Shown: positions 63,910-64,000 of the stretch, piece by piece
Layout: each line of letters starts with the position of its first letter
Numbering within the stretch: position 1 is the first letter of the stretch
Assembly: GCA_964304625.1 (NCBI GenBank)
Contig: OZ199838.1
Span: 2,046,001-2,110,000, forward strand
DNA length: 64,000 nucleotides
Reading direction: 5' to 3'
Origin: Kudoa neothunni
Taxonomy: Eukaryota; Cnidaria
The notes under the pieces: model-generated
What the model saw: only the letters and a program-made list of their open reading frames with translations
Database searches by the model: none
What the model was told of the DNA's origin: nothing
Translations under genes and position numbers: made by a program

Positions 63910-64000
63910 GGCAAGCCACCAAAAAGTTGGGAAATGGAAGGAAGAATACGCCAAATATGGTTTACTAAAAAACTCGTCGATGGTGTTGAAAAACCACTCT
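63910..64000 (+). mobile_element. Start of the second copy of the BED-finger hAT
   Basis: Same sequence as 55621-55711, cut by the window end before the BED finger. Confidence 0.8.

Larger units (their letters stand above)
61329..64000. repeat. Near-identical second copy of 53046-55711
   Basis: From the first base after the gap to the window end, the sequence matches 53046-55711 base for base as far as I can follow. The offset is 8283, becoming 8289 after a 6-bp insertion near 63475. The copy contains the right half of the long-repeat Merlin (61329-62044), its target-duplication flank GTCAACTT at 62045, the AT-rich spacer, and the beginning of the hAT at 63910. It starts abruptly inside the transposase gene. 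This is either a recent segmental duplication or an assembly artefact such as a misplaced allelic contig. Confidence 0.9.

Noticed and set aside
1-64000. CRISPR arrays, bacterial operons, LTR or virus-derived elements
   Set aside because: No spaced direct repeats, no reverse transcriptase, integrase or capsid motifs, and no long terminal direct repeats were seen; all mobile DNA recognised is of DNA-transposon type, apart from one possible SINE head.

Overview
The window is eukaryotic and animal. It is strongly AT-rich, its genes are split by very small GT..AG introns (mostly 26-90 bp), and it carries animal-specific genes: PINCH/LIMS, a Derlin, a reticulocalbin-like EF-hand protein and tissue-type transglutaminases. 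The PINCH and Derlin proteins diverge far from textbook sequences while keeping their signature residues. Together with the tiny introns and heavy DNA-transposon load this suggests a fast-evolving, simplified or parasitic metazoan. An orthonectid or dicyemid-like lineage is my best guess; myxozoans and parasitic copepods are alternatives. I cannot settle this from sequence alone.

Layout. 1-948 (minus): 5' part of a tandem-C2 protein running off the left edge. 1279-4860 (plus): a 13-exon, 733-aa, unrecognised type I membrane protein with signal peptide and C-terminal anchor. 5482-6522 (plus): an ER EF-hand (CREC) protein, with a decayed tandem copy at 9324-10347 that shares a near-identical central block. 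14824-16475 (plus): a complete 12-exon PINCH. 16693-22087 (minus): a Derlin whose last intron is 4.6 kb and holds a Merlin transposon and a TA microsatellite.

22.6-27.4 kb holds Tigger/pogo remnants. From 27.8 to 60.5 kb four transglutaminase paralogues lie on the minus strand, all with five exons and the same intron positions. A (27786-29947) and B (35327-37478) look catalytically intact. C (47210-49358) is frame-broken. D (58383-60536) is intact as a reading frame but has Gly in place of the catalytic Cys. The spacers between them are filled with DNA transposons: a MULE (38.3-42.0 kb), a piggyBac nested in a hAT (42.7-45.0 kb), small hAT-type MITEs, a Merlin element with ~285-bp inverted repeats and a perfect 8-bp target duplication (51.2-53.8 kb), and a hAT interrupted by a Tigger (55.6-58.1 kb). 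After a 200-N gap the window ends in a near-identical second copy of 53046-55711. I saw no LTR, retroviral or Polinton-like element.

How the genes relate. The EF-hand protein and the Derlin both act in the ER. PINCH acts at integrin adhesions. The transglutaminases form a local gene family made by duplication, with one member apparently turned into a non-enzymatic protein. Intron-exon models were spliced by eye; for every complete gene model the exon lengths sum to a multiple of three, which supports the models.
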